Positions 8,561 to 17,811 are shown, numbered from the stretch's first letter. The stretch: 64,000 nucleotides of DNA from Lacinutrix sp. 5H-3-7-4 (GCF_000211855.2 NC_015638.1:2577001-2641000), one strand, 5' to 3'. Translations and numbers: made by a program. The notes: generated by a model not told the origin, from the sequence alone.

Positions 8561-10657
8561 ATGAAATACATTTTAAATTTTCTATTTGTAAGCATTTTTG
8601 TAATGCAATTACAAGCACAACAAAAAACAATTTCTGGTATAATTACAGACGAAACAGGAATACCGCTTCCTGGAGTTACAATAGTTGAAAAAGGTACCAC
8701 AAATGGTACACAAACAAATTTTGAAGGAAAATATACTATTAATGCAACAGCAGGTAATATTTTGTTATACAGCTTTATTGGTTATGTAAGAGAAGAACGT
8801 ACTGTTGGTGAGTATTCTACAATTAGTTTTTCTATGCAACCAGATAAAAGTAGTTTAGATGAAGTTGTTGTAATGGCATATTCTAATAAAAGTAGAAGGC
8901 GAACCAAACCAACTTCTGCCGCGCAATTAGTTGCAAACAAAAACAATGTAGTAAGAACACTTCAAGGTAGCGTTTCAGGTGTTAAAATAAAAAAAGCTAC
9001 AAAAACTCGAATAAATAAAGAAAATTCTTCTATTGTTTTAAGAGGTAATACATCAACAAACGGAAAAATAGAACCTTTAGTTATTATAGATGGCAAACCA
9101 TCAACACAAGAAGATTTAAGAAAACTAAAAGCTAAAAAAGTAAAAGAAATTAAAATATTAAAAGATGCTGGAGCAACAGCTATTTATGGCAATAGAGGTG
9201 CAAACGGTGTTATTTTAGTAAGTACAAAAAAAGGAAACTTTACAATGCCAGATGTGCATAAAATAGCTAACGAATCGTATACTAAAATTCATGAAAATAA
9301 ATTTAAATTAACAAATACATCTGCATTATCTACATTTTCTATAGACGTTGATAAAGCATCATATAGTAATGTTAGACGCATGATAAATAATGCACAGCAT
9401 ATTCCGGCAGATGCTGTTAAAATTGAAGAAATGATTAATTATTTTAATTATAATTATTCACAACCAAAAGATGAACATCCTTTTGCTATTCATACCGAAG
9501 TAGCACAAACGCCATGGAACAACCAAACCAAACTTGTTAAAATAGGACTACAAGGTAAAACCTATGAGAATAAAGAGCTTCCAGCTGCAAACCTTACTTT
9601 TTTAATAGATGTTTCTGGCTCTATGAGTCACGAATTAAAATTATTAAAATCTGCTTTTAAGCTATTAGTAGATCAATTAAGAGATAAAGACAAAGTATCT
9701 ATTGTAGTATATGCTGGAGCAGCAGGCGTTGTTTTAGAGCCAACCTCAGGAAAAGATAAAAAGAAAATTTTAAAGGCTTTAAATAAATTACAATCTGGTG
9801 GTTCTACAGCTGGTGGAGCTGGAATAAATCTAGCTTATAAATTAGCTGAAGAAAATTTTAATAAAAACGGAAATAATAGAGTGATTTTAGCTACAGATGG
9901 TGATTTTAATGTTGGAGCATCTAGTAATCAGGCAATGGAAGATTTAATTATTGAAAAAAGAAAATCTGGCGTATTTTTATCTGTTTTAGGCTTTGGTTAC
10001 GGGAATTATAAAGATGATAAATTAGAAACTTTAGCAGATAAAGGTAATGGTAACCACGCTTATATTGATACTATGCAAGAAGCAAAATTAATTTTTGGAA
10101 AAGAGTTTGGCGGTACACTATTTACTATAGCAAAAGACGTTAAAATTCAAGTAGAATTTAATCCTACAAAAGTTCAGGCTTATAGATTAATAGGGTATGA
10201 AAATAGATTATTAGCTAATGAAGATTTTATAGATGATACTAAAGATGCTGGAGAATTAGGTAGTGGTCACAAGGTTACTGCTTTATATGAAGTAATCCCG
10301 GTTGGTGTTGAAAGCAAATATATAAAAGGAGAAACACAATTAAAATATACAAAAACAGTAGAGCAGAAGCAATATTCTAATGAATTATTAACAGTAAAGT
10401 TTAGATATAAAAAACCAGATGAAGATACTAGTATAGAAATGGTACACGTAGCTACAGACAAAACAACAGAAGCATCAGTAGATATGAAGTTTGCATCGGC
10501 AGTGGCTTTATTTGGTATGCAATTAAGAGAATCTCAATTTGATAATAATTCAAATTTAGACACTGTTATAAAACTTGCAAAACAAGGTAGAGGTGAAGAT
10601 GAAGATGGTTATAGAGCAGAGTTTATTAGGTTAGTAAAATCTTCTCAAAGTATATAA
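8561..10657 (+). CDS. VWA domain protein with SusC-like N-terminus (CarbopepD_reg, plug, VWA, DUF3520)
   Basis: Exported 698-residue protein. Order of parts: signal peptide (1-19, ending LQAQ); CarbopepD_reg_2 beta-sandwich (about 22-95); TonB-receptor plug-like segment (about 110-225, with AIYGNRGANGVILVSTKKG); the N-terminal VWA-associated region (TFSIDVDKASYSNVRRMIN, about 258-276); a VWA domain with an intact MIDAS (D350-x-S352-x-S354, then GGSTAGG and ATDGDFN); and a C-terminal DUF3520-like part. The C-terminal half matches the YfbK-type VWA family. The N-terminal half is what a SusC receptor carries, but no beta-barrel follows. It likely acts at the periplasmic face of the outer membrane; ligand unknown. 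Single-gene unit. Confidence 0.88.
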   Translation: MKYILNFLFVSIFVMQLQAQQKTISGIITDETGIPLPGVTIVEKGTTNGTQTNFEGKYTINATAGNILLYSFIGYVREERTVGEYSTISFSMQPDKSSLDEVVVMAYSNKSRRRTKPTSAAQLVANKNNVVRTLQGSVSGVKIKKATKTRINKENSSIVLRGNTSTNGKIEPLVIIDGKPSTQEDLRKLKAKKVKEIKILKDAGATAIYGNRGANGVILVSTKKGNFTMPDVHKIANESYTKIHENKFKLTNTSALSTFSIDVDKASYSNVRRMINNAQHIPADAVKIEEMINYFNYNYSQPKDEHPFAIHTEVAQTPWNNQTKLVKIGLQGKTYENKELPAANLTFLIDVSGSMSHELKLLKSAFKLLVDQLRDKDKVSIVVYAGAAGVVLEPTSGKDKKKILKALNKLQSGGSTAGGAGINLAYKLAEENFNKNGNNRVILATDGDFNVGASSNQAMEDLIIEKRKSGVFLSVLGFGYGNYKDDKLETLADKGNGNHAYIDTMQEAKLIFGKEFGGTLFTIAKDVKIQVEFNPTKVQAYRLIGYENRLLANEDFIDDTKDAGELGSGHKVTALYEVIPVGVESKYIKGETQLKYTKTVEQKQYSNELLTVKFRYKKPDEDTSIEMVHVATDKTTEASVDMKFASAVALFGMQLRESQFDNNSNLDTVIKLAKQGRGEDEDGYRAEFIRLVKSSQSI

Positions 10658-10668
10658 AAAGGCACAGT

Positions 10669-10701
10669 AAAAAAAGCATTTAATTTTTAAATGCTTTTTT
10701 T
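10669..10701. terminator. Bidirectional terminator overlapping the MFS stop codon
   Basis: aaaaaagcattt / aaatgctttttt inverted repeat with flanking A and T runs. It ends the VWA gene, and its right arm encodes the last codons and stop of the converging MFS gene. Confidence 0.82.
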
Positions 10702-11949
10702 ACAATGTTTATAAAATAAAACCGAAGCTAACGTACCAACCAACGAAAAACCACTCATAATAGCAAAAACATGTCTTAATCCCAAAGCTCCTGGGTTTTT
10801 ATCTAAAAAATAGCCCATTAATGGTCCTGCAAATATATCTGGTGTGTAGCCTATAATAGAAACGACACCAACGGCAGTACCTGTAATTGCAATAGGAATT
10901 TTACTTTCTTCAAAAGCAGCAAAATATAAAACTCTAGCAGAATATACGCCTAAAGCCATTGTGCCAATTGAGAGTACGAAGAGTAATGTAAGATTTTCAT
11001 TAATTATTCCGCTAGCAAAAAGCGCGCTTGTTAATAGCATTAAAATAAAACCAATTACAATCCATAAAGATGCTCTGGTTCTATCGGCAAGTAAGCCTAT
11101 TATCACACCAATTAGAGGTCTTAAATACAATAAGTAAGTACCAACTTTTGCAGCTTCAATTTTATTATATTTCATAACATCTTCTGCATATTGACTAAAT
11201 AAATCTGTCATTTTATAACTAAAATAAGCACAAAGTATAATAATCATTAAAAGCCAAATGGCTTTAAATTTTAATACTTGTTTAATGTTTTTTAAAGTTG
11301 GCTGATTAAAGTTTTTGTTAGAAATGTTATTAGGTAATTTTCGTAATAGAAAAAACACTAATAAAGAAACGAGAACAACAGCTACAGAAAAATAAATTAT
11401 AACTTGTTTAAACGCTAAGCGTCGCTCTGCTATAGAAGTAATTTCAATATCTGTAGAAATAAACAAGGAAAAAACATAAACACCAACTGAACCAAACAAG
11501 GCGGCAACAAGTCCACGTCCACCATCTAAAAAGCCAAAAGCGAGGCCTTGTTTTTGTGTTCCTCCCCAAATTCTAGTAGCTTTAATCATTGCAGCCCAAA
11601 ACAAAAAAATAGTAGTAAAACCCCAAAAACCATATAAAATATGAAGGTTAACTAAATCTGGATATGTAGAAAGGTAAAAGCCTCCAAGTGCTGTTAGTAA
11701 TAAAGCCACAAACATAAGTGTATGTGGTTTAAATTTATCTGCAATTGGTCCGCCAAATAAATAAGAAAAAAATGCAACCAAACCGTAAACTGAAAAGCAA
11801 CTTCCTAGTTCGGTTTGACTTATATTAAAAGCCTCTAGAAACGTTGTTCTAAAGATCCTTACAATAACAAAAGGTAATATAAAAACTGCCTCACCAGCTA
11901 GTATAAGTAACAAGATTATAAAAACTGGTGATTTAGATTTCTTTTTCAT
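10687..11949 (-). CDS. MFS transporter
   Basis: About 420 residues with the twelve hydrophobic spans of a major-facilitator permease. The loop GGPIADKFKPHT after the second span is the MFS motif A (GxxxDrxgrr type), with a related loop GLLADRTRAS in the second half. The substrate cannot be read from the sequence. I chose ATG 11949 (MKKKSKSPVFI), four bases after the stop of the acyl-CoA carboxylase gene; an ATG at 11970 overlaps that gene by 17 bases. The pairing suggests transport of an organic acid or a product of acyl-CoA breakdown, which is only an inference. Confidence 0.85.
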   Translation of the reverse strand: MKKKSKSPVFIILLLILAGEAVFILPFVIVRIFRTTFLEAFNISQTELGSCFSVYGLVAFFSYLFGGPIADKFKPHTLMFVALLLTALGGFYLSTYPDLVNLHILYGFWGFTTIFLFWAAMIKATRIWGGTQKQGLAFGFLDGGRGLVAALFGSVGVYVFSLFISTDIEITSIAERRLAFKQVIIYFSVAVVLVSLLVFFLLRKLPNNISNKNFNQPTLKNIKQVLKFKAIWLLMIIILCAYFSYKMTDLFSQYAEDVMKYNKIEAAKVGTYLLYLRPLIGVIIGLLADRTRASLWIVIGFILMLLTSALFASGIINENLTLLFVLSIGTMALGVYSARVLYFAAFEESKIPIAITGTAVGVVSIIGYTPDIFAGPLMGYFLDKNPGALGLRHVFAIMSGFSLVGTLASVLFYKHCKKSI

Positions 11950-11953
11950 AATA

Positions 11954-13582
11954 TTAAACCTGTAAAACACCCATATTAAAAGGTTTCTCTATAGGAGCAT
12001 GATTAGCAGCCTCAATACCCATAGAAATCCAGGTTCTTGTATCTAATGGATCTATTATAGCATCTGTCCATAAACGTGAAGCAGCATAATATGGAGAGAC
12101 TTGATTGTCATATCTATCTTTTATTTTAGAGAATAACTCTTCTTCCTTTTCAGGTGTAATTTCTTCGCCTTTTTTTAGTAAAGAAGCTTTTTCAATTTGT
12201 AATAAAACCTTTGCAGCACTATTACCACTCATAACAGCCAATTCTGCACTTGGCCATGCAGCAATTAACCTTGGGTCGTATGCTTTACCACACATTGCGT
12301 AGTTTCCTGCACCGTAACTATTACCAACAACAATTGTAAATTTTGGTACCACACTATTACTTACTGCATTTACCATTTTGGCACCATCTTTTATAATACC
12401 ACCATGTTCACTTTTACTACCAACCATAAAGCCGGTAACATCTTGTAGGAATACTAATGGTATTTTTTTCTGGTTACAATTAGCAATAAAACGAGTAGCT
12501 TTATCTGCGCTATCGTTATAAATTACACCACCAAATTGCATTTCTCCTTTTTTAGTTTTTACTAATTTTCTTTGATTTGCAACAATACCAACTGCCCAAC
12601 CATCTATTCTTGCATAAGCTGTAATAATAGTTTGGCCATAGCCTTTTTTATATTCATCATATTCGCCATTATCTACCAATCTTGAAATAATTTCAAGCAT
12701 GTCATATTGGTCGGCTCTTGATTTAGGTAAAATACCGTAAATGTCTTCAGGATTCTCTTTAGGTTTTTTAGCTTCAACTCTATTAAAACCTGCAGTATCG
12801 TGATCTCCAATTTTATCTATTAATCTTTTAATAGTATCTAAAGCATCCTTATCATCCTTAGCTTTATAATCTGTAACACCAGAAATCTCACAGTGAGTTG
12901 TAGCACCACCAAGTGTTTCGTTATCTATAGTTTCTCCAATAGCAGCTTTAACCAAATAGCTACCAGCAAGAAAAATACTTCCTGTTTTATCAACAATCAA
13001 AGCTTCGTCACTCATTATAGGTAAGTAAGCGCCACCAGCAACACAACTTCCCATAACAGCGGCAATTTGTGTAATGCCCATACTACTCATTACTGCATTA
13101 TTTCTAAAAATTCTTCCAAAATGTTCTTTATCTGGAAATATTTCATCTTGTAATGGTAAATACACACCAGCACTATCTACTAAATAAATAATAGGTAGTT
13201 TGTTTTCTATTGCAATTTCTTGAGCACGTAAATTCTTTTTACCGGTAATAGGAAACCAGGCTCCAGCTTTTACTGTAGCATCATTGGCAACTACTATGCA
13301 TTGCTTACCACTTACATATCCTATTTTTACAACAACACCACCAGATGGGCATCCGCCGTGTTCTTCGTACATACCATCACCTACAAAAGCTCCAATTTCA
13401 ATACTTTTACGCTTACTGTCTAATAAGTAATCAATACGTTCTCTAGCAGTTAATTTTCCTTTTTCGTGATGCTTATCTATTCTTTTTTGGCCACCACCAA
13501 GTTTAACTTTTGCAAAGCGATTACGTAAATCTGAAACTAGTAATTTATTATAATCTTCGTTTTTGTTGAAGTTGATATCCAT
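11954..13582 (-). CDS. Acyl-CoA carboxylase carboxyltransferase (beta) subunit, methylcrotonyl-CoA-type
   Basis: A 542-residue two-domain carboxyltransferase (crotonase-like halves, about 30-290 and 300-540) that moves CO2 from biotin to an acyl-CoA. The N-half segments LQDEIFPDKEHFGRIF, GSCVAGGAYLP and the Gly-rich LGGATTHCEISGVTD resemble methylcrotonyl-CoA carboxylase beta more than propionyl-CoA carboxylase; the C-half has GGVIYNDSADKATRFI and VVGNSYGAGNYAMCG. No biotin carboxylase/BCCP gene lies nearby, so the alpha chain must be encoded elsewhere. Likely leucine or isoprenoid acyl-CoA breakdown; exact substrate uncertain. MFS gene follows directly. Confidence 0.87.
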   Translation of the reverse strand: MDINFNKNEDYNKLLVSDLRNRFAKVKLGGGQKRIDKHHEKGKLTARERIDYLLDSKRKSIEIGAFVGDGMYEEHGGCPSGGVVVKIGYVSGKQCIVVANDATVKAGAWFPITGKKNLRAQEIAIENKLPIIYLVDSAGVYLPLQDEIFPDKEHFGRIFRNNAVMSSMGITQIAAVMGSCVAGGAYLPIMSDEALIVDKTGSIFLAGSYLVKAAIGETIDNETLGGATTHCEISGVTDYKAKDDKDALDTIKRLIDKIGDHDTAGFNRVEAKKPKENPEDIYGILPKSRADQYDMLEIISRLVDNGEYDEYKKGYGQTIITAYARIDGWAVGIVANQRKLVKTKKGEMQFGGVIYNDSADKATRFIANCNQKKIPLVFLQDVTGFMVGSKSEHGGIIKDGAKMVNAVSNSVVPKFTIVVGNSYGAGNYAMCGKAYDPRLIAAWPSAELAVMSGNSAAKVLLQIEKASLLKKGEEITPEKEEELFSKIKDRYDNQVSPYYAASRLWTDAIIDPLDTRTWISMGIEAANHAPIEKPFNMGVLQV

Positions 13583-13684
13583 GTATTTAAATTTTTAAGC
13601 TAAAATACAAAGTTTAATCACAATAAAAATAGTTAATAAAGTATTAAACACCGCGACATTATATTCTATGGAAACTAAATTAAT

Positions 13685-13692
13685 TATATTTG
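13685..13692 (+). promoter_or_regulatory. TAnnTTTG box upstream of the FMN reductase operon
   Basis: TATATTTG, 18 bases upstream of the ATG at 13711; fits the -7 box for the reductase-marR unit. Confidence 0.5.
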
Positions 13693-13710
13693 AGATAAAC
13701 AAAAGTATAT

Positions 13711-14241
13711 ATGAAAAAAGTAATTGCATTTGCAGGAAGTAATAGTAAAGCATCTATAAACAAACAGTTAGCAACTTATACAGCTAATAAATTAGAAGAT
13801 GTAACAGTAAAAATTTTAGATTTAAACGATTATAATTTACCATTATATGGTATAGATTTAGAAAATGATCAAGGTATTCCAAAAGATGCACATTCGTTTT
13901 TAAAAGAAATAAAATCGTCTGATGGAGTAATTATCTCTTTAGCAGAACACAACGGTGCTTATACAACAGCATTTAAAAATACTATGGATTGGTTATCTAG
14001 AATTGAAAATAATTTTTGGGATAATAAACCAATGTTACTAATGGCAACATCACCAGGAAAACGTGGTGGACAATCTGTGTTAACTATAGCCAGTGATAGA
14101 TTTCCAAGACATAGTGCAAATATTATAGAAACATTTTCTTTGCCTTCTTTTTACGAGAACTTTTCAAGTGAAGGTATAAAAGATCACAACTTAAATACAG
14201 AATTAGAAAATGCATTAACTAATTTTAAAAATAATATGTAA
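13711..14241 (+). CDS. NAD(P)H-dependent FMN reductase
   Basis: A 176-residue flavodoxin-like quinone/FMN reductase. It starts with the phosphate-binding loop AFAGSNSKASINKQLA after beta-1, has the SLAEHNGAYTTAFKNTMDW stretch (the family's EYN.s.p..LKNaiDW segment) and GKRGGQSVL. Expected to reduce FMN or quinones with NAD(P)H in the cytoplasm. The stop overlaps the start of the marR gene (TAATG), and a pirin gene follows, so it sits in a redox-response unit: reductase, MarR repressor, quercetinase-like pirin. Confidence 0.88.
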   Translation: MKKVIAFAGSNSKASINKQLATYTANKLEDVTVKILDLNDYNLPLYGIDLENDQGIPKDAHSFLKEIKSSDGVIISLAEHNGAYTTAFKNTMDWLSRIENNFWDNKPMLLMATSPGKRGGQSVLTIASDRFPRHSANIIETFSLPSFYENFSSEGIKDHNLNTELENALTNFKNNM

Positions 14242-14678
14242 TGGGAGATATTTCAAAAGAAATACAATCTTCATTTCCTAGTAACGATTTAAAAGCTTAT
14301 ATAAATATATTATATACAGCAAGTTGGATAAATAGTGCACAACAAGAGTTATTAAAACCTTATAATATTTCTGCACAACAATACAATATTTTAAGAATTT
14401 TAAGAGGAGCAAAGAAACCTTTAAAAGTGCAAACAGTAAAAAGTAGAATGGTTCAACGTTCGCCAAATGTTACGAGGTTAATGGATAAGTTATTTGCCAA
14501 AGATTTAATAGATAGAGTATCTTCTACAACAGATAGAAGAGTTGTTAATATAAGTATAACAACTTTAGGGTTAAATTTATTAGCAGAAATAGACAAAAAA
14601 TGGAATCCAAAATTCCTTGAAAATTTAAATGAAGAGGAAGCAGGCCAATTAAGTGATTTGCTCGATAAAATAAGGTGA
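14241..14678 (+). CDS. MarR family transcriptional regulator
   Basis: 145 residues with the MarR winged-helix arrangement: helix-turn-helix around residues 50-85 (LKVQTVKSRMVQRSPNVTRL) and the wing DRRVVNISITTLG (about 94-106). The leading part (ILYTASWINSAQQELLKPY) is the dimer helix. MarR proteins of this kind usually repress the neighbouring detoxification genes and release DNA upon binding phenolic or oxidant ligands. One-base overlap with the FMN reductase gene suggests autoregulation of that operon. No operator palindrome could be assigned with confidence. Confidence 0.9.
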   Translation: MGDISKEIQSSFPSNDLKAYINILYTASWINSAQQELLKPYNISAQQYNILRILRGAKKPLKVQTVKSRMVQRSPNVTRLMDKLFAKDLIDRVSSTTDRRVVNISITTLGLNLLAEIDKKWNPKFLENLNEEEAGQLSDLLDKIR

Positions 14679-14705
14679 AAACTATAAATAATAATGAAGA
14701 CTATT

Positions 14706-15422
14706 ATGAAAACAATACTACATAAAGCAAATAGTCGAGGTCATGCAAACCATGGATGGTTACAAGCTAATTACTCGTTTAGTTTTGCAAATTATTATAA
14801 TCCTGATAAATTACAATTTGGAACTCTAAGAGTTTTAAATGATGATATAATTGCTCCCAAAATGGGGTTTGGTTCACATCCTCATGATAATATGGAGATA
14901 ATTACCATTCCTATAAGTGGTGAATTAAAACATAAAGACTCTATGGCTAATGAGTGGTTATCTGTTACACCAGGAGAAGTACAAGTAATGTCTGCAGGAT
15001 CAGGTTTACAGCATTCAGAAATTAACGGAAGTCTTACAAGTCATTTAAATTTATTTCAAATATGGATAATTCCAAATAAAAAAAATGTTACACCAAGATA
15101 TGACCAAAAACATTTTAGTTTAGAAGGTCGAAAGGATAAGTTTCAAACCATTGTGTCCTCAATAGATAATGATGACGATGGATTAAAAATTCATCAAGAT
15201 GCCAAAATTTCTAGAGTAGATATTTCAAAAGAAAAAACATTAGAGTATAAAACCATTTCAAAAAATCACGGTGTATATATAATGAATGTAAACGGAAGCA
15301 TATCTATAAATAATACAAACTTAAATTCAAGAGATGCAATAGCGATTTCAAATACAAATAATTTTTTAATAACAGCAGAAACTAATTCAGAAATACTTTT
15401 AATTGAAGTACCAATGCTTTAA
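14706..15422 (+). CDS. Pirin family protein
   Basis: About 238 residues, bicupin. The N-terminal cupin carries the metal ligands in GFGSHPHDNMEIITIPISG and the later GSGLQHSE, as in YhhW-type pirins that oxidise quercetin or act as redox sensors. The C-terminal cupin is degenerate, as usual. I prefer the second ATG (14706, MKTILHKANSRGHANHGW), which is the family start; an upstream ATG at 14694 adds four residues. It lies 15-27 bases after marR and belongs to the same unit. Cytoplasmic; true substrate not known. Confidence 0.87.
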   Translation: MKTILHKANSRGHANHGWLQANYSFSFANYYNPDKLQFGTLRVLNDDIIAPKMGFGSHPHDNMEIITIPISGELKHKDSMANEWLSVTPGEVQVMSAGSGLQHSEINGSLTSHLNLFQIWIIPNKKNVTPRYDQKHFSLEGRKDKFQTIVSSIDNDDDGLKIHQDAKISRVDISKEKTLEYKTISKNHGVYIMNVNGSISINNTNLNSRDAIAISNTNNFLITAETNSEILLIEVPML

Positions 15423-15510
15423 ACAAGGTAATTAACTATTAAAAACACAGTAATTACGATGCTTTTTTTATAAAAAAAACGATATTTGTAATCCCTTTAA
15501 AATATAAAAT

Positions 15511-15693
15511 ATGGCAATGAATAAAAATACAGTGTTGGCATGGGCTACCACAATAATGATAATAGTAGGATTAGGTTTAATAGCAATGGGAGCTTTTAAA
15601 TATCAAGAAGTAGCTGGTTGGGGATTCGCAGCAGTTGGTGTTGGTTTTTTTGCAATAGCCTGGGTTTTTAACGCTTTAAAAGGAAGAGTATAG
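15511..15693 (+). CDS. Small two-span membrane protein (CAL67264-type)
   Basis: 60 residues with two hydrophobic helices (about 9-27 and 34-54) joined by KYQEVAGWG and a basic end (KGRV). I recognise it as the small Flavobacteriaceae membrane protein named after CAL67264; the name carries no function. It lies 3 bases before ettA and is cotranscribed with it. Both ends are well placed: ATG at 15511 follows an AT-rich leader. Role unknown. Confidence 0.7.
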   Translation: MAMNKNTVLAWATTIMIIVGLGLIAMGAFKYQEVAGWGFAAVGVGFFAIAWVFNALKGRV

Positions 15694-15696
15694 ATT

Positions 15697-17388
15697 ATGA
15701 GTGACGATAAAAAAATAATATTTTCAATGTCTGGTGTAACCAAGACATTTCCAAGTGCAAACACACCAGTTCTTAAAAACATTTATTTAAGTTTTTTCTA
15801 CGGTGCTAAAATTGGTATTCTAGGTCTTAACGGTTCAGGTAAATCTACCTTATTAAAAATTATAGCAGGAGTAGATAAAAACTATCAAGGAGACGTTGTT
15901 TTTTCTCAGGATTACTCTGTAGGTTATTTAGAACAAGAACCACAGCTTGATGAAAATAAAACGGTAATGGAAGTTGTTCGTGAAGGTGCAGCAGAAACTG
16001 TAGCTATTTTAGATGAGTATAATTCTATTAACGATCAATTTGCTTTAGAAGAAGTTTATAGCGATGCAGATAAAATGGAAAAGCTTATGGCTAGGCAAGC
16101 AGTGCTTCAGGATGAAATTGATGCCGCTAATGCTTGGGAGTTAGATACAAAGTTAGAAATTGCAATGGATGCTTTACGTACTCCAGATGGTGATAAAAAA
16201 ATAGCAGTTCTATCTGGAGGAGAAAGAAGACGTGTAGCTTTATGTCGTTTATTATTAAAAGAACCAGATGTATTATTGTTAGATGAGCCAACAAACCACT
16301 TAGATGCAGAATCTGTACATTGGTTAGAGCACCACTTAGCGCAATATAAAGGAACTGTAATTGCAGTAACGCACGATAGATACTTTTTGGATAATGTTGC
16401 AGGATGGATTTTAGAATTAGATAGAGGTGAAGGAATCCCTTGGAAAGGAAACTACTCATCTTGGTTAGACCAAAAGTCTAAACGTATGGCTCAAGAAAGT
16501 AAAACAGCATCTAAAAGACAAAAAACATTAGAGCGCGAGCTGGAATGGGTTAAACAAGGCGCAAAAGGTAGACAAACAAAACAAAAGGCACGTTTAAAAA
16601 ATTACGACAAGTTAATGAGTCAAGATCAAAAACAGCTTGACGAAAAACTTGAAATATATATTCCTAATGGACCACGTTTAGGAACAAATGTTATAGAAGC
16701 CAAAAATGTTGCCAAAGCGTATGACGATAAGTTATTATATGACGATTTAAACTTTAATTTACCACAAGCAGGAATAGTTGGTGTTATTGGTCCAAATGGT
16801 GCTGGTAAAACCACTATTTTTAAAATGATAATGGGTGAAGAAACTCCAGATAAAGGAGAGTTTATTGTTGGTGAAACAGCTAAAATAGCTTACGTTGACC
16901 AAAAACATTCTAATATAGATTCAGAAAAAACAATTTGGCAAAACTTTAGTGACGAGCAAGAGTTAGTAATGATGGGAGGAAAGCAAGTAAATTCTCGTGC
17001 CTATTTAAGTCGTTTTAATTTCAGCGGAAGTGAACAAAACAAAAAAGTAAAGTTATTATCTGGTGGTGAGCGTAACCGTTTACATTTAGCAATGACGCTT
17101 AAAGAAGAAGGAAACGTATTACTGTTAGATGAGCCAACAAACGATTTAGATGTAAATACACTAAGAGCGCTTGAAGAAGGCTTAGAAAATTTTGCAGGTT
17201 GTGCAGTTGTAATTAGTCACGATAGATGGTTCTTAGATAGAATTTGTACACATATTTTAGCTTTCGAAGGTGATAGTCAAGTTTATTTCTTTGAAGGTGG
17301 ATTTAGTGAATATGAAGAAAACAAAAAGAAACGTCTTGGTGGAGATTTAATGCCAAAACGTATTAAATATAAAAAGTTAATTAGATAA
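15697..17388 (+). CDS. ettA: EttA, energy-dependent translational throttle ABC-F ATPase
   Basis: Cytoplasmic ABC-F protein of 563 residues that binds the ribosomal E site and gates the first elongation steps according to ATP/ADP. Two ABC domains: Walker A GLNGSGKST (43-51), signature LSGGERRRVA, Walker B LLLDEPTNHLD; then Walker A GPNGAGKTT, LSGGERNRLHLA, LLLDEPTNDLD. The inter-domain P-site interaction linker is the basic helical region with ELEWVKQGAKGRQTKQKARL. No membrane domain. The C-terminal end GGDLMPKRIKYKKLIR is typical of EttA, which separates it from Uup. Ends at a strong terminator. Confidence 0.95.
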   Translation: MSDDKKIIFSMSGVTKTFPSANTPVLKNIYLSFFYGAKIGILGLNGSGKSTLLKIIAGVDKNYQGDVVFSQDYSVGYLEQEPQLDENKTVMEVVREGAAETVAILDEYNSINDQFALEEVYSDADKMEKLMARQAVLQDEIDAANAWELDTKLEIAMDALRTPDGDKKIAVLSGGERRRVALCRLLLKEPDVLLLDEPTNHLDAESVHWLEHHLAQYKGTVIAVTHDRYFLDNVAGWILELDRGEGIPWKGNYSSWLDQKSKRMAQESKTASKRQKTLERELEWVKQGAKGRQTKQKARLKNYDKLMSQDQKQLDEKLEIYIPNGPRLGTNVIEAKNVAKAYDDKLLYDDLNFNLPQAGIVGVIGPNGAGKTTIFKMIMGEETPDKGEFIVGETAKIAYVDQKHSNIDSEKTIWQNFSDEQELVMMGGKQVNSRAYLSRFNFSGSEQNKKVKLLSGGERNRLHLAMTLKEEGNVLLLDEPTNDLDVNTLRALEEGLENFAGCAVVISHDRWFLDRICTHILAFEGDSQVYFFEGGFSEYEENKKKRLGGDLMPKRIKYKKLIR

Positions 17389-17404
17389 TTATTTTAATAA
17401 AACA

Positions 17405-17443
17405 ATAAAAAAAAGCAGACTTAATTTAAGTCTGCTTTTTTTT
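17405..17443. terminator. Bidirectional terminator between ettA and a small membrane protein gene
   Basis: Perfect aaaaaagcagacttaa / ttaagtctgctttttt stem flanked by A and T runs; overlaps the stop of the minus-strand gene at 17442. Confidence 0.88.
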
Positions 17444-17648
17444 ATTGGTATAAATGGCCATCTGTAAAATCCTCATATTTTTTAGAGACCTTATTTTGTA
17501 GTGAGTCTAATTGCTCGCTTTCTTTTTTAAGTTTTTTTTGCTGTTTCTTTATTTTAATTTGCTGAAAAGAAATAATCAATATTAAAAATACAAGTACAGC
17601 GAGAATTCCAGTTAAAATAAAAATATTAGATACTAAACTAATCATCAT
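17442..17648 (-). CDS. Small single-span membrane protein with coiled coil
   Basis: 68 residues: an N-terminal hydrophobic helix (about 3-27, ending IISF) followed by a charged heptad-type coiled coil (QQIKIKKQQKKLKKESEQL and onward). The ATG overlaps the end of the preceding 57-residue ORF in the arrangement ATGATGATTAG, so the two are translationally coupled. No family recognised; the layout (anchor plus coiled coil) resembles small division or stress proteins, but that is only a shape. Confidence 0.6.
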   Translation of the reverse strand: MMISLVSNIFILTGILAVLVFLILIISFQQIKIKKQQKKLKKESEQLDSLQNKVSKKYEDFTDGHLYQ

Positions 17649-17811
17649 ATTTATTTTTATGCTGCTTAAGTTTAATACTAGATCTTAAACTATTTATTAA
17701 TAGTAATAATACAGCTACTAACGCTATTACAAGAATAATACATACTTTATTAGACAGTATTTCTTCTAGCAAAGAAGAGAATAGTTTTTGATTAATTATT
17801 ATGGATAACAT
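17638..17811 (-). CDS. 57-residue single-span membrane protein (short ORF)
   Basis: ATG at 17811, stop TAG at 17640-17638. The product has an amphipathic start (MLSIIINQKLFSSLLEEIL), one hydrophobic helix (about residues 23-39, VCIILVIALVAVLLLLI) and a basic tail ending KQHKNKYDD. It overlaps the downstream 68-residue gene by 11 bases, the usual sign of a coupled pair. Unrecognised. Conservation would decide whether it is real; the membrane topology and overlap favour it. Confidence 0.5.
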   Translation of the reverse strand: MLSIIINQKLFSSLLEEILSNKVCIILVIALVAVLLLLINSLRSSIKLKQHKNKYDD

